This document shows positions 44,531-53,160 of a stretch of DNA of 64,000 bases, one piece after another. This stretch comes from JAPOXR01 sp965214695 (lineage in GTDB: Bacteria > Pseudomonadota > Alphaproteobacteria > Rhodobacterales > Rhodobacteraceae). Position 1 is the first letter of the stretch. Every line of letters begins with the position of its first letter. The notes below the pieces were generated by a model, which ran no database searches, was not told the DNA's origin, and saw only the letters and a program-made list of their open reading frames with translations. The translations under genes and the position numbers were made by a program. The stretch is taken from contig OZ243967.1 of assembly GCA_965214695.1 (NCBI GenBank), forward strand, positions 310,001 through 374,000, written 5' to 3'.

Positions 44531-46848
44531 AACAGGCCCTCCGCAACATCGGCATCGTCGGGCGCAAGGAGCTCCTGACCTATCTCGGCTCACCGATGGC
44601 CTATATCGTTACCGCAGTTTTCCTTGTTGTGTCGGGTGCGTTCTTTGCCAGCTACCTTGCCGCCACCAGCTACGCCGACACCAGTATCGCCGGGTTCCTG
44701 AACGCCGCTCAGCTCCTGATCCTGCTGTTCGCGGCGCTCCTGACCATGCGCCTGGTGGTCGAAGAGAAAAAGCAGGGCACGTGGGAGCTGATGCTGACCA
44801 CACCGGTTCGCGACGGGGAGCTGGTTGTCGGCAAGTTTCTCGGCTCCCTGGTGGTCCTGTGCGGCATGCTGCTGCTCACCCTTTACTACACCTTGATGCT
44901 GTTGATCTTCGGCGATCCCGACCTCGGCCCGATAGCGACCAGCTATGTCGGGCTGCTGCTGATCGGCAGCGCCTGCCTGGCCGTCGGCATTTTCGCCTCG
45001 GCGGTCACCGCCAATCAAATCGTTTCGGCAGTCTTGGCTGGCGGCATCCTTTTCGGCCTGTGGGTCATTGGCCTGGTTGCCGACCTGGCGGGCGGCGGGA
45101 TCGGGGAAGTGCTCACGCGATTGTCCTTGTCCGGCTACTTCGCCGAGTTCGAGCGCGGCATAATCAACACACAATCGGTCGTCTATTACGTCACCATGAC
45201 GATTTTCTTCCTCTATGCCGCGGTCAGCGCGATCGATGCCGGTCGCTGGCGCCTGGTGCAGCGCAAGGGGAGCTCCGGTTACTTCGCCGGTGTCGGTCTG
45301 GCGACTGTTTTCGTTGCCTGGGTGCTTGACTTCATTCTGCCTACGGGTCGCATCATCACCTGGACGATTGTCGCGATCGGCGTGGGGCTGATTGCCGCAA
45401 GCATACTGTTGGACTTCCGTAGGGTGGGAGAAGCGCTGGCCAGCCGGCGCGGGGCATTCGGTATCGGAACCGGGGTCAGCCTGTCCGTCGTTTCTGCGGC
45501 GCTTCTGCTCGTCAACCTGATCAGCACAACGGTGTTCCACCGGTTCGACTTTACCGGGCTGGCTCAATTCACTCTGACCTCCCAGACCAAGGAAGTGCTC
45601 GCGGGTTTGGTCGGCGAAGAGCATCAGGTGGAGGTGGTCAGCTTCTACAGTAATCCGAATCCAAACATCGAAGGCAGCGCAGAGGCATTCGCCGTCAACA
45701 GCTATGGGCACGACTTGCTGCTGGAGTACACCAACCACACCGACGCGATTAGCGTCCGCAGGGAGGATCCGGAGTTGCGCCCGGATCTGAGTCGGCAGTA
45801 TCTGGGGCAGGGGCCGGTGGCACAGCTGGCGTTTCGGCTCGGGGTGGTCGTGTTTCGCGGCTCTGCAGGGCAGATGCTGGTCCTTGGTCCGCAGATTCAG
45901 GCAGAAGCGGAAAACGCGTTTACCAGCGCGATCCTGCAGGTAACGGGCACACGGCAACGCGTCGTCTATTTCCTGGCGGGCCATGGCGAGGCCAGCATCG
46001 GCGGCGACTACAGCTCGGCCCGGGAAGGTTTGCGGGACAACCTGTTCCAGGTCGGCGAGTTGAACCTTCGCCAACTCGACGCGCTCCCCGAGAACGCAAG
46101 CGTGTTCGTCATCGCTGGTCCGCAGCTCGATCTGGACGACGACGATATTGCGCTGCTCGACAGTTATCTGCAGCGTGGCGGGCGCCTGCTGCTGCTGCTG
46201 AACCCGAACCCGCAGCCGGAGCTGCGCGATCTGGCGGCGTCATGGTGGCTGGCGATTGACAATGGCGTGGTGGTCGACCCCGATGCGCATGTGACCCCGA
46301 ATTTCGACGTGCCGCTCGTGGACGTGCGCCGCAACCAGTTCGGATTGGAGGATTTCTACTTTCCCGGCGCGACCATGATCCGTCCACGCGAGGACAAGCC
46401 CGACGAGGCAAGGATCCTGCCGCTGGCCTGGACGACGCCTTCAGCATGGCAGGAGAAGGATGCGCTCGGTGTCGACGACCCGGTTTTCGACCAGGAAGTG
46501 GATGTGTCCGGGCCAGTGGCGCTCGGCGCGAGCGTGGAAATGCCGGTATCCAGCGATGTCGCGGAGGGAGAGCGCCGGTCGCCAACGACTCGCCTCGCAG
46601 TGATCGGCGACTCTGACTTCGCCGGTAATCAGCATTTCGGGAACAGCAATAACAGCGATCTGTTCCTGACAATCGTCAACTGGCTGGGAGAGGGTGACGA
46701 GTTGGTCTCGGTGGACCGCAAGGTGGTGCCGGTCCGGAGACTCGTGTTGAGTCCCGAAGAGGCGCGTTTTCTCAACCTGTCCGCGGTCGGGCTGCTGCCG
46801 TTGATTTTGCTCCTCGTGGCTGCAGGGGTATGGTGGCGGCGCAGGTAA
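44527..46848 (+). CDS. Fused ABC-2 permease and GldG-like protein
   Basis: This 773-residue protein joins two functions. The N-terminal part (about 1-250) is an ABC-2 permease: RKELLTYLGSPMAYIVTAVF, then MRLVVEEKKQGTWELMLTTPV and six or so helices. A second membrane block (about 265-345) leads to a large extracytoplasmic GldG/ABC_transp_aux-like domain with HGEASIGGDYSSAREGLRDN and LDDDDIALLDSYLQRGGRLLLLL. A final helix ends VWWRRR. GldF and GldG are separate genes in gliding bacteria, and this fusion is known in other proteobacteria. It probably works with the GldA-like ATPase in export, not gliding. Confidence 0.88.
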   Translation: MKQALRNIGIVGRKELLTYLGSPMAYIVTAVFLVVSGAFFASYLAATSYADTSIAGFLNAAQLLILLFAALLTMRLVVEEKKQGTWELMLTTPVRDGELVVGKFLGSLVVLCGMLLLTLYYTLMLLIFGDPDLGPIATSYVGLLLIGSACLAVGIFASAVTANQIVSAVLAGGILFGLWVIGLVADLAGGGIGEVLTRLSLSGYFAEFERGIINTQSVVYYVTMTIFFLYAAVSAIDAGRWRLVQRKGSSGYFAGVGLATVFVAWVLDFILPTGRIITWTIVAIGVGLIAASILLDFRRVGEALASRRGAFGIGTGVSLSVVSAALLLVNLISTTVFHRFDFTGLAQFTLTSQTKEVLAGLVGEEHQVEVVSFYSNPNPNIEGSAEAFAVNSYGHDLLLEYTNHTDAISVRREDPELRPDLSRQYLGQGPVAQLAFRLGVVVFRGSAGQMLVLGPQIQAEAENAFTSAILQVTGTRQRVVYFLAGHGEASIGGDYSSAREGLRDNLFQVGELNLRQLDALPENASVFVIAGPQLDLDDDDIALLDSYLQRGGRLLLLLNPNPQPELRDLAASWWLAIDNGVVVDPDAHVTPNFDVPLVDVRRNQFGLEDFYFPGATMIRPREDKPDEARILPLAWTTPSAWQEKDALGVDDPVFDQEVDVSGPVALGASVEMPVSSDVAEGERRSPTTRLAVIGDSDFAGNQHFGNSNNSDLFLTIVNWLGEGDELVSVDRKVVPVRRLVLSPEEARFLNLSAVGLLPLILLLVAAGVWWRRR

Positions 46849-46858
46849 AGGCTCCGTT

Positions 46859-47404
46859 TTGAAATTCCGTTTCATCATTCCCACCGCCATCCTCGCGATC
46901 GGCCTTGGGATCTGGTACTACTTCGCCAGTCGCCCGCAGCCGGTTCCGCCACCGGAGCCCCGGCCTTTCGTTTGGGCCGTTGAGATGAACGATCTGACGC
47001 GGATACAGATCAAACTGCCCAGGCACGGCTTGTCCGAATCGTGGCGGATGCGCGAGGATCGCTACTGGTATTTCACCGATCCGGATGGTCCACAGGTAGA
47101 CAGATCGCGCTGGGGAGGCGGCGTCCCACTGCTGTTGAGTGGTCCCGGCGCCAACCGGCTGATTGAAGACGTGCCAACCGCAGAACAGCTGACAGCATTC
47201 GGTTTCGACGAACCACAAATGTCGATAAACCTGCTGGTGGGAGATGGCGTAGAGCTGGAAATCCACGTCGGCGATTCTACTCCGGACGGACTCTCATACT
47301 ACACGAAGCAGGCCGACCGACCCGAGATCTTTACGGTGGATTCCACCTGGTTCAAGGTCATTGAAGGGCTGGTTACCGACCCGCCCTATCCGCCGACGGA
47401 TTAG
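46859..47404 (+). CDS. DUF4340 domain-containing protein
   Basis: This 181-residue protein has an N-terminal membrane anchor (FIIPTAILAIGLGIWYYFA) and a single exported beta-rich domain of the DUF4340 type. Visible features are GFDEPQMSINLLVGDGVELEIHVGD and a C-terminal FTVDSTWFKVIEGLV. The start is TTG 46859 with AAAGG upstream, ten bases after the GldFG stop. DUF4340 proteins commonly accompany GldA/GldFG systems and probably form part of the extracytoplasmic assembly. It is shorter than many members but ends at a natural domain edge. Confidence 0.78.
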   Translation: MKFRFIIPTAILAIGLGIWYYFASRPQPVPPPEPRPFVWAVEMNDLTRIQIKLPRHGLSESWRMREDRYWYFTDPDGPQVDRSRWGGGVPLLLSGPGANRLIEDVPTAEQLTAFGFDEPQMSINLLVGDGVELEIHVGDSTPDGLSYYTKQADRPEIFTVDSTWFKVIEGLVTDPPYPPTD

Positions 47405-47435
47405 CATGACGGGTGTGATTTCGCCCTGGCGGATC

Positions 47436-47554
47436 GCCATTTTCCTGGAGCGTTGAATTTACATGACTATTTCGTGTCCCTTCCGGGAGTGATCTCCAGG
47501 TGGCAAGGAGCCATTTTCCTAGAGCGTTGAATTTACACGATTAATTCATGCCCC
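47436..47554. repeat. Imperfect direct repeat pair, 45-base units
   Basis: Two copies of a 45-base unit at 47436-47480 and 47510-47554 match at 39 of 45 positions, with a 74-base period. Each unit contains the block GAGCGTTGAATTTACA. They lie between the DUF4340 gene and the oligopeptide-type ATPase gene. They may be a regulatory tandem site or remnants of an element end. No protein frame explains them. Confidence 0.75.
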
Positions 47555-47606
47555 ATCCAGCACACCTTGACAACCAGCGGCACGAGCCGCAATCTGTGCG
47601 GCAGCC

Positions 47607-48629
47607 ATGACTGAACAACAAGATGCGGACGTCGTTCTCGACGTCAATGAACTGCAGACACACTTTTACACGGACGAAGGTGTCGTCAAGGCCGTTGACA
47701 GACTCACATATCGTGTCCGCAAGGGCGAATTCGTCGCGCTGGTCGGCGAAAGCGGCTGTGGCAAGAGCGTCAGCGCCATGTCAGTCCTGCGGCTAATCCC
47801 ATATCCACCTGGAATCATCGCTGGCGGGCAGGTTTTGTTCAAGGGCGAAGACCTGCTGCAGGCGTCGGAGGAGCGGATACGGGATATCCGCGGCAACCGC
47901 ATTGCCATGGTGTTCCAGGAGCCAACCACATCGCTCAATCCTGTGGTAACGGTCGGTCGGCAGATCTCCGAATCACTGAAACTGCACCGCCGCCTGGACA
48001 AAAAACAGGCCCGGGACGAGAGCATTCGGCTGCTGGACCTTGTTGGGATTCCCGATTCTACGAAGCGGGTGACCGATTATCCCTATCAATTCAGCGGCGG
48101 CATGCAGCAACGCATCATGATCGCCATGGCCCTGAGCTGCAACCCGGAGCTCCTCATCGCCGACGAGCCCACCACGTCGCTCGATGTTACTGTCCAGGCA
48201 CAGATTCTGGAGATCATAGCAAACCTCCGCGACGAGTTCGACATGGCGGTTGTCATCATCACCCACAACCTCGGACTGGTGGCGCGTTACGTGGACCGGG
48301 TGAACGTGATGTACGCCGGCAAGCTGGTCGAGGCCGGGCCAACGGATTTGGTCTTCAGTGAGCCGAAACATCCCTACACAATTGGGTTGTTGGCATCGGT
48401 GCCGCGCCTGGACAGCCACCGCAATGTCGCTCCGCGCGTCATTCCGGGGCTGCCGCCAAACCTGGCGCAGCTGCCGCCGGGCTGCTCATTTGCCCCGCGG
48501 TGTGCGTATGCGAGTGACAAATGCAATGACAGGCCGCCGCCGCTGGAGACCGTGTCCGCTGGTCACGAGCGCGCCTGTTTCTACGACGCGGCGAAGCTGC
48601 AGAAATCTGACATGCTGGACTGGCGATAG
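47607..48629 (+). CDS. Peptide/nickel-type ABC transporter ATP-binding protein (DppD-like)
   Basis: This 340-residue ATPase has Walker A GESGCGKSVSA, signature FSGGMQQRIMIAMAL, and Walker B LLIADEPTTSLDVT with the downstream His. The C-terminal oligopeptide-transporter extension with Cys residues, CSFAPRCAYASDKC, is typical of DppD/OppD. It pairs with the DppF-like ATPase at 55359. The binding protein and permease genes lie 2.6 kb downstream beyond an insertion element, so the operon has been split. Confidence 0.9.
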   Translation: MTEQQDADVVLDVNELQTHFYTDEGVVKAVDRLTYRVRKGEFVALVGESGCGKSVSAMSVLRLIPYPPGIIAGGQVLFKGEDLLQASEERIRDIRGNRIAMVFQEPTTSLNPVVTVGRQISESLKLHRRLDKKQARDESIRLLDLVGIPDSTKRVTDYPYQFSGGMQQRIMIAMALSCNPELLIADEPTTSLDVTVQAQILEIIANLRDEFDMAVVIITHNLGLVARYVDRVNVMYAGKLVEAGPTDLVFSEPKHPYTIGLLASVPRLDSHRNVAPRVIPGLPPNLAQLPPGCSFAPRCAYASDKCNDRPPPLETVSAGHERACFYDAAKLQKSDMLDWR

Positions 48630-49290
48630 GATTCCGTCGCCGCCAGCCCTTATCGCTGGCGAAGTCCGCCTCCGTCACCCCCAATTTGCCCAATCTGCTG
48701 CACAGGGTCGGGCTTTCTTTTGCAGTCCGCAACGCATGGCAGGCGTGCCTGCGGGCTTCAGTTCGCCTCGCGGCTGCCGCAGCGCATTGATTCCGGCATG
48801 GAGAGCCACCTTGTCCGCGGCCGGCACCAGGAGCTGCGCGCAGCAGCCTGGCCGCAACGGGAATGATTGCGACAGCTCCCGGCCGTGTCCTTGCCGGTCG
48901 GTCGGAGATGAAGCAGCCCCTTATGCCGAGATCCTGGCTGACTCCATCCCCCGACAAGGAGCCGGCATGCATTCGCCCATCGAAAGCGTTTTGACGCCTT
49001 CCGGTCCGGCGCCGACCGAAAGTACCGCGGCACGATTGCCTCTTTACAGTTGTCCTGTTTCCCCAGGCCCATTCAAAAGTCGGCAACCATGACCAGATCC
49101 AGCCTCCGGCTCCGGGATCCAGCCGTCATCCGGCGGTCATGTCGGGGCAGTCTGTAGACGAGTCATGCCGGCTCGTGGCGATTCGTGCCCGGATCCTGCG
49201 CCGAAGACGTGCCGGGCCCATGGCGCCGCAGGCCCGGCCAAGGGCCGGACTTCAGGGAGCGATACGGGTTGAATGGGTCTGCAGGCGCCG
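48630..49290. other. Intergenic region before the insertion element
   Basis: These 661 bases hold no recognisable gene. Forward and reverse frames are arginine-, alanine- and serine-rich shadows. The left end of the insertion element may lie here, but no inverted repeat matching the right-hand flank was found. Confidence 0.4.
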
Positions 49291-51065
49291 TCAGCGCATA
49301 ACGGCATCGAGCGCCTCCAGCGGCCTGGCAGCGAAGTGCCGGTTGGCAGGTGGCACGTAGTCGAAGCGACCATCGAGCCTGATCAGCGAGATCGCCATGT
49401 TGGAGATGGCCGCCAGATTCTCGGGGACATTGCCGACATGGGCCCGGCAGCGATCCTCGTCATAGGTGAAGTCACGGACATGGTGTAGTCTTGTCTCGAT
49501 CTGCCAATGTGAGCGGACATGATCGGCAATCTCCCGGGCGCCGGCCTGATCCTTCCCGAGCGAGGTCAGGCCGTAGACGGTCTCTATGCTGGTCTTGCCG
49601 GTCTTGACCACTTCACGTTTGCGGATGATGCGGAAGGCCTGGCGCCGGCCATGCAGGCGGCAGAAGCTGTTCCATTCCGGGCCGGAGATGCAGGCCCCGT
49701 GCAGTGGCGCTGGCAGGTGCGGCCATGCTGCTTGTCCGCATCTTCCGCATGCATCCTGCCGCTGCCCCAGCCACCGAACAACCGCAGTTGTTCATGCACC
49801 CCCTTCTGGTTGCCCTTGACCGCGGTCAGCACGTAATCGCCGCCGGCATCCACAAGGGCCGCCGCGGTCTCGTGCTGGACATGCATGGCATCGGCAGTGA
49901 TGATCCGCTTGCCGAGCCGCGCCGCGAGATCACGCAGGGCCGGGATCTCGTTCGTGCCTTCGGGGGCCCGGACCTGTCCGACCACCAGGCCGGTGCCATG
50001 TTCGACGGCGGCGATGGTGATGACCTTCTCATCCCCCTCCAGTTGCCGGGAGGCGCCCCTGATGGTCTTGCCATCCAGTGCAAGGGCGGCACCGCCATCA
50101 CTGCGTGCGGCGACCCAGTCCCGGAACACCGCATCGAGCGCATCGGGCGGCATCCCGCACAATATGTTCAGGAAGGAGGTGGCCACCGGCGTGGTGTAGC
50201 GCCCCCGTGACGGGCTGCGGAAGGCACCGATGGCGGCCAGCTGTTCCTGGTCGAGCCGGCGGGCGAATTCGGCAAAGGCGGTATAACCACGATAGCCGCA
50301 CAGCCGGGCGGCGATCATGATGGTGAAATAGAAGGCAAGGCTATAGCGCTGCCCCCGTGCCCGGCGAAAATCCGCCATGCCGGCAAGATGGTCATGCAGC
50401 GAGCCCAGGAGCTGGGCATCCGGAAGGGGTGCATCCTCGCTGCCATTCATGGCATGGGGAGCGGTGTCTGCGCACAGCATCTGCCTGGCATCGGCATGGA
50501 GTGGAATGACGAAGACCTCCTTGGCCTGGCCATGATGGTGCCAGTGGGGAGCGGCTCCCGGCCGGCGGGCAAAGCCGCGGGTCAGGCCCAGTGATCGCCA
50601 GTTCGATGCCCGGTAGCAGGTGCCAGCGAACCTCGAGACGTCAACGAAGGTCTCGGCCAGGTATACCGGGTAGCCATGCACCGCCTCCATGTCGGCAGAA
50701 AGCCGCCTGAGGCTGAGTGCCAGCACCCGGGAGGCAAGGTTCCGGGGGCGGTCCCGGCCCAAAAGGACATAGCGGGCATTATTGGCCACCAGGTGCAGGC
50801 GGGAGAATTGCTGCTCGGCCGTCCAGCCGATCCAGCGGTCGCGCGCGCCGACCTTGAAGGCGCCGACCTGCCAGCCAATGAGTGCCAGCCAGTTGCCGTC
50901 ATGGATGGCGACATGGTGCAGCGCCTTGCCGAAGAGACGGTGCCAGGGCAGGTAGTGATGCTCGCGGACCAATGCATCCCAGCGTGCCTTCTCGTCCATG
51001 CTGTGTACGAGGCGGATCTCGACCCCGGAGAGCGGAATGTCGGAATCGGGAGAGACGTCAGCCAT
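49291..51065 (-). pseudogene. ISAs1-family transposase with N-terminal DruA-like (DUF4338) domain, frameshifted
   Basis: Two reading frames together make one protein. The front (51065 to about 49690) carries a DUF4338/DruA-like region: LVREHHYLPWHRLFGKALHH, RDRWIGWTAEQQFSRLHLV, AETFVDVSRFAGTCYRASNW. A DDE_Tnp_1-associated region follows, then the DDE catalytic core with Asp in ALDGKTIRGA and ITADAMHVQHET. A one-base shift near 49690-49700 moves to the frame reading PEWNSFCRLHGRRQAF and on to SHWQIETRLHHVRDFTYDED, which carries the final catalytic Glu. Domains and order are intact apart from the shift. Confidence 0.78.
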
Positions 51066-51080
51066 GATGGCCGACCCCAT
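49291..51080. mobile_element. Insertion element of ISAs1 type with DruA-like accessory domain
   Basis: The element is defined by its reverse-strand transposase gene; it separates two parts of one ABC transporter operon. Terminal inverted repeats and a target-site duplication were not identified, so the true ends are unknown. The transposase is frameshifted, suggesting an inactive copy. Confidence 0.7.
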
Positions 51081-51209
51081 AGCATCATCACTTCTGGATG
51101 GCCAGCCGAATTATGGCACCGATGTCGAAAACCGGCAAAATGGCGGCCCGGATGGCAGGCAGGGGCCAAAATGCATGTCAGACGGCGGAATTGCGACTTT
51201 TGGATGGCC

Positions 51210-51238
51210 TTGCCTGTTTCCCGAATACAATGTATACA
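51210..51238 (+). promoter_or_regulatory. Candidate sigma-70 promoter of the binding-protein gene
   Basis: TTGCCT (51210-51215) and TATACA (51233-51238) are separated by 17 bases, close to the -35/-10 consensus. They lie 38 bases before the binding-protein ATG. This would let the distal part of the operon be expressed independently of the upstream ATPase gene. Confidence 0.5.
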
Positions 51239-51240
51239 AT
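51229..51240. promoter_or_regulatory. Candidate GntR-type operator
   Basis: AATGTATACAAT overlaps the proposed -10 element and closely resembles the ATTGTATACAAT palindrome used by many FadR/VanR-type GntR regulators. No GntR gene is in the window, so the regulator would act in trans. A chance match is possible. Confidence 0.35.
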
Positions 51241-51275
51241 GCAAGGCTACATCGCTGAAAGAGGAGGATAAGCGT

Positions 51276-53066
51276 ATGTTTAGAAAATTATTATTGACGG
51301 CTGGTGCTCTCGCCATGCCGGGAGCTCTGATAACCGGGGCAGCTGTCCAGGCGGCAGAGTTCGTAGATGTAGAACTCACCCGGCTCGACGGGTCCACCAT
51401 GACAAGGACATACGAGAAGCCGCGCTACGGCGGCTCCATCACCATGAACCGCGAAATTCTGCTGGTTTCGTTCTCGAACTGGGATCCGCGGGGTGGTGGC
51501 GGACCGCACGAGCTGGCTAACGTACAGATAACCAACCAGCGTCTTTCGCAGCTGGACTGGGCGCGCGGCGCCTCTGGCACGAATGACTACCCGAACTTCG
51601 TGGCGGCGACACCGCCTCTCTACACAACCGGTCTGTTGGCGGAGAGCTGGTCGTATCCCAACGACACCTCAATGCTGTTCAAAATGCGCGAAGGCGTCCA
51701 CTTCTGGGAAAAGGAGGATGTTGCACAGCCGAACCCCGGGCTGGAGGCGGATTATGGGCGTGAGTTGACTGCCCATGACGCGGTCTGGTCGTACAAGCAG
51801 ATGAACTTCTTCCAGCAGGGCCAACCCGGCCAGATCACCTGGACCGCCCTCGACGACCACACTTTGGAAATGTCGTGGCCTGCGCCGGACGCAACCCAAG
51901 CGGGCTTCAACTTTTCGCAGTATGCCTTCATCTTCAACGGGGGGATGGCAAACATTTCCCAGGATGAATGGGGGGATTGGAGAAACGCACTCGGTACCGG
52001 CGCGTACATCCCGACCGACTTCATTCCCGGCAGTTCCGTTACTTACAAGCGCAATCCCAACTATTGGGAAAACGACCCGATCCACACCGACATGCGGCTG
52101 CCCTACGCCGACACATTTCGTATCGTCGACTTCGACGATGAGGCTACGATCATCGCGGCGCTGCGAGCTGGCCAGATCGACCTGACAAATGGCCTCGGCT
52201 CATCGGGCAAGTGGGGGAAACAGCTGGCGGAAACCAATCCTGAGATTGGCCAGTTTCCCGCGGCCTCGACCCCTCCGGTCTGGGTGGCGCGCGTGGACTT
52301 GCCCGGCAGCCCTTTTAGTGACATCAAGGTGCGTCAGGCGCTGCTGATGGCGATTCCGCGCGATCAGATCGTCGAGGCCTTCTACGGCGGTAGCGCCGTT
52401 CCTTACGGCTATCCGACGTTCCCGAACTTCGCGGAATGGTTTGTCGAGTACGACGATTTGCCGACCGAGCCGACTCAACCCGGTTCATGCGCCAGCGCTC
52501 GCGATGTGGTCTCCTACAATCCCGAAAAGGCACGCGAGTGTCTCGCTGCGGCCGGATTCCCCGACGGTTTCGAATTCGATCTGTGGACTCCGCCGGGTGA
52601 AGCCGAGTTCAACGAGCTGTACCAGGGATTCTGGAATCAGGTCGGCATCCGCGCAAACCTCCAGGTTGTGGAACTCGCGGTCTGGCAGTCGGTCAAGGAC
52701 AGGGAAGACCACCTCGGGCTGACGAGCTGGACGCCTGGCATGTGGCAGGATCCTTTTTCCATGCTGATCAATCACCTTCACAGCAATGCCACTGTCAACA
52801 GCGCCCGGGTGAACGACCCGGTCTACGACGAAATTCTCACGGTTGTTGAGACGGAACTCGACAACGAAAAGAGAATGGAGGCGTGGGCAGAGTTCTTCCC
52901 CATCGCTTTGGAAAAGTCCCATTACATGGTGGGAGTCCCATTCGATAAGCTGACATTCTGGAACCCGTGGGTGAAGGGATACAGTGGAGAGATCAGCAAT
53001 GTCGGCATCCAGGGTTGGCACTCGCTGGCCAAGATCATCTGGATCGACACGGACATGCAGCCGTAG
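51276..53066 (+). CDS. ABC transporter substrate-binding protein (SBP family 5, DppA-like)
   Basis: This 596-residue periplasmic protein has a Sec signal peptide at about 1-27 (MFRKLLLTAGALAMPGALIT, ending near QAAE). Family 5 motifs follow: LLAESWSYPNDTSMLFKMRE, AHDAVWSYKQMNFF, LGTGAYIPTDFIPGSSVTYK and YNPEKARECLAAAGFPDG. The family binds peptides, nickel chelates, opines or other hydrophilic organics, and the ligand is unknown. ATG 51276 follows GAGGAGG. A strong hairpin in the gap to the permease gene could keep its expression higher than that of the membrane subunits. Confidence 0.91.
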   Translation: MFRKLLLTAGALAMPGALITGAAVQAAEFVDVELTRLDGSTMTRTYEKPRYGGSITMNREILLVSFSNWDPRGGGGPHELANVQITNQRLSQLDWARGASGTNDYPNFVAATPPLYTTGLLAESWSYPNDTSMLFKMREGVHFWEKEDVAQPNPGLEADYGRELTAHDAVWSYKQMNFFQQGQPGQITWTALDDHTLEMSWPAPDATQAGFNFSQYAFIFNGGMANISQDEWGDWRNALGTGAYIPTDFIPGSSVTYKRNPNYWENDPIHTDMRLPYADTFRIVDFDDEATIIAALRAGQIDLTNGLGSSGKWGKQLAETNPEIGQFPAASTPPVWVARVDLPGSPFSDIKVRQALLMAIPRDQIVEAFYGGSAVPYGYPTFPNFAEWFVEYDDLPTEPTQPGSCASARDVVSYNPEKARECLAAAGFPDGFEFDLWTPPGEAEFNELYQGFWNQVGIRANLQVVELAVWQSVKDREDHLGLTSWTPGMWQDPFSMLINHLHSNATVNSARVNDPVYDEILTVVETELDNEKRMEAWAEFFPIALEKSHYMVGVPFDKLTFWNPWVKGYSGEISNVGIQGWHSLAKIIWIDTDMQP

Positions 53067-53092
53067 TGGTCTTTCTCTGCAGCTAAACTCAG

Positions 53093-53143
53093 CAGGTGCC
53101 GGCGGTTCTTCAATTCGAAGCACCGCCGGCACCTGAATTTTTT
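53093..53143 (+). terminator. Intrinsic terminator/attenuator between binding protein and permease genes
   Basis: A perfect 14-base stem, 53093-53106 with 53122-53135, is capped by a four-base inner stem (CTTC/GAAG). Two bases then lead into a run of six T at 53138-53143. This is the strongest intrinsic-terminator structure I saw in the window, placed inside an operon. Confidence 0.85.
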
Positions 53144-53160
53144 ATACTGGCCGGACCTTC

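Noticed and set aside
49100..51190. Terminal inverted repeats of the insertion element
   Set aside because: Sequences beyond both ends of the transposase gene were compared by eye and no matching inverted pair or target duplication was found.
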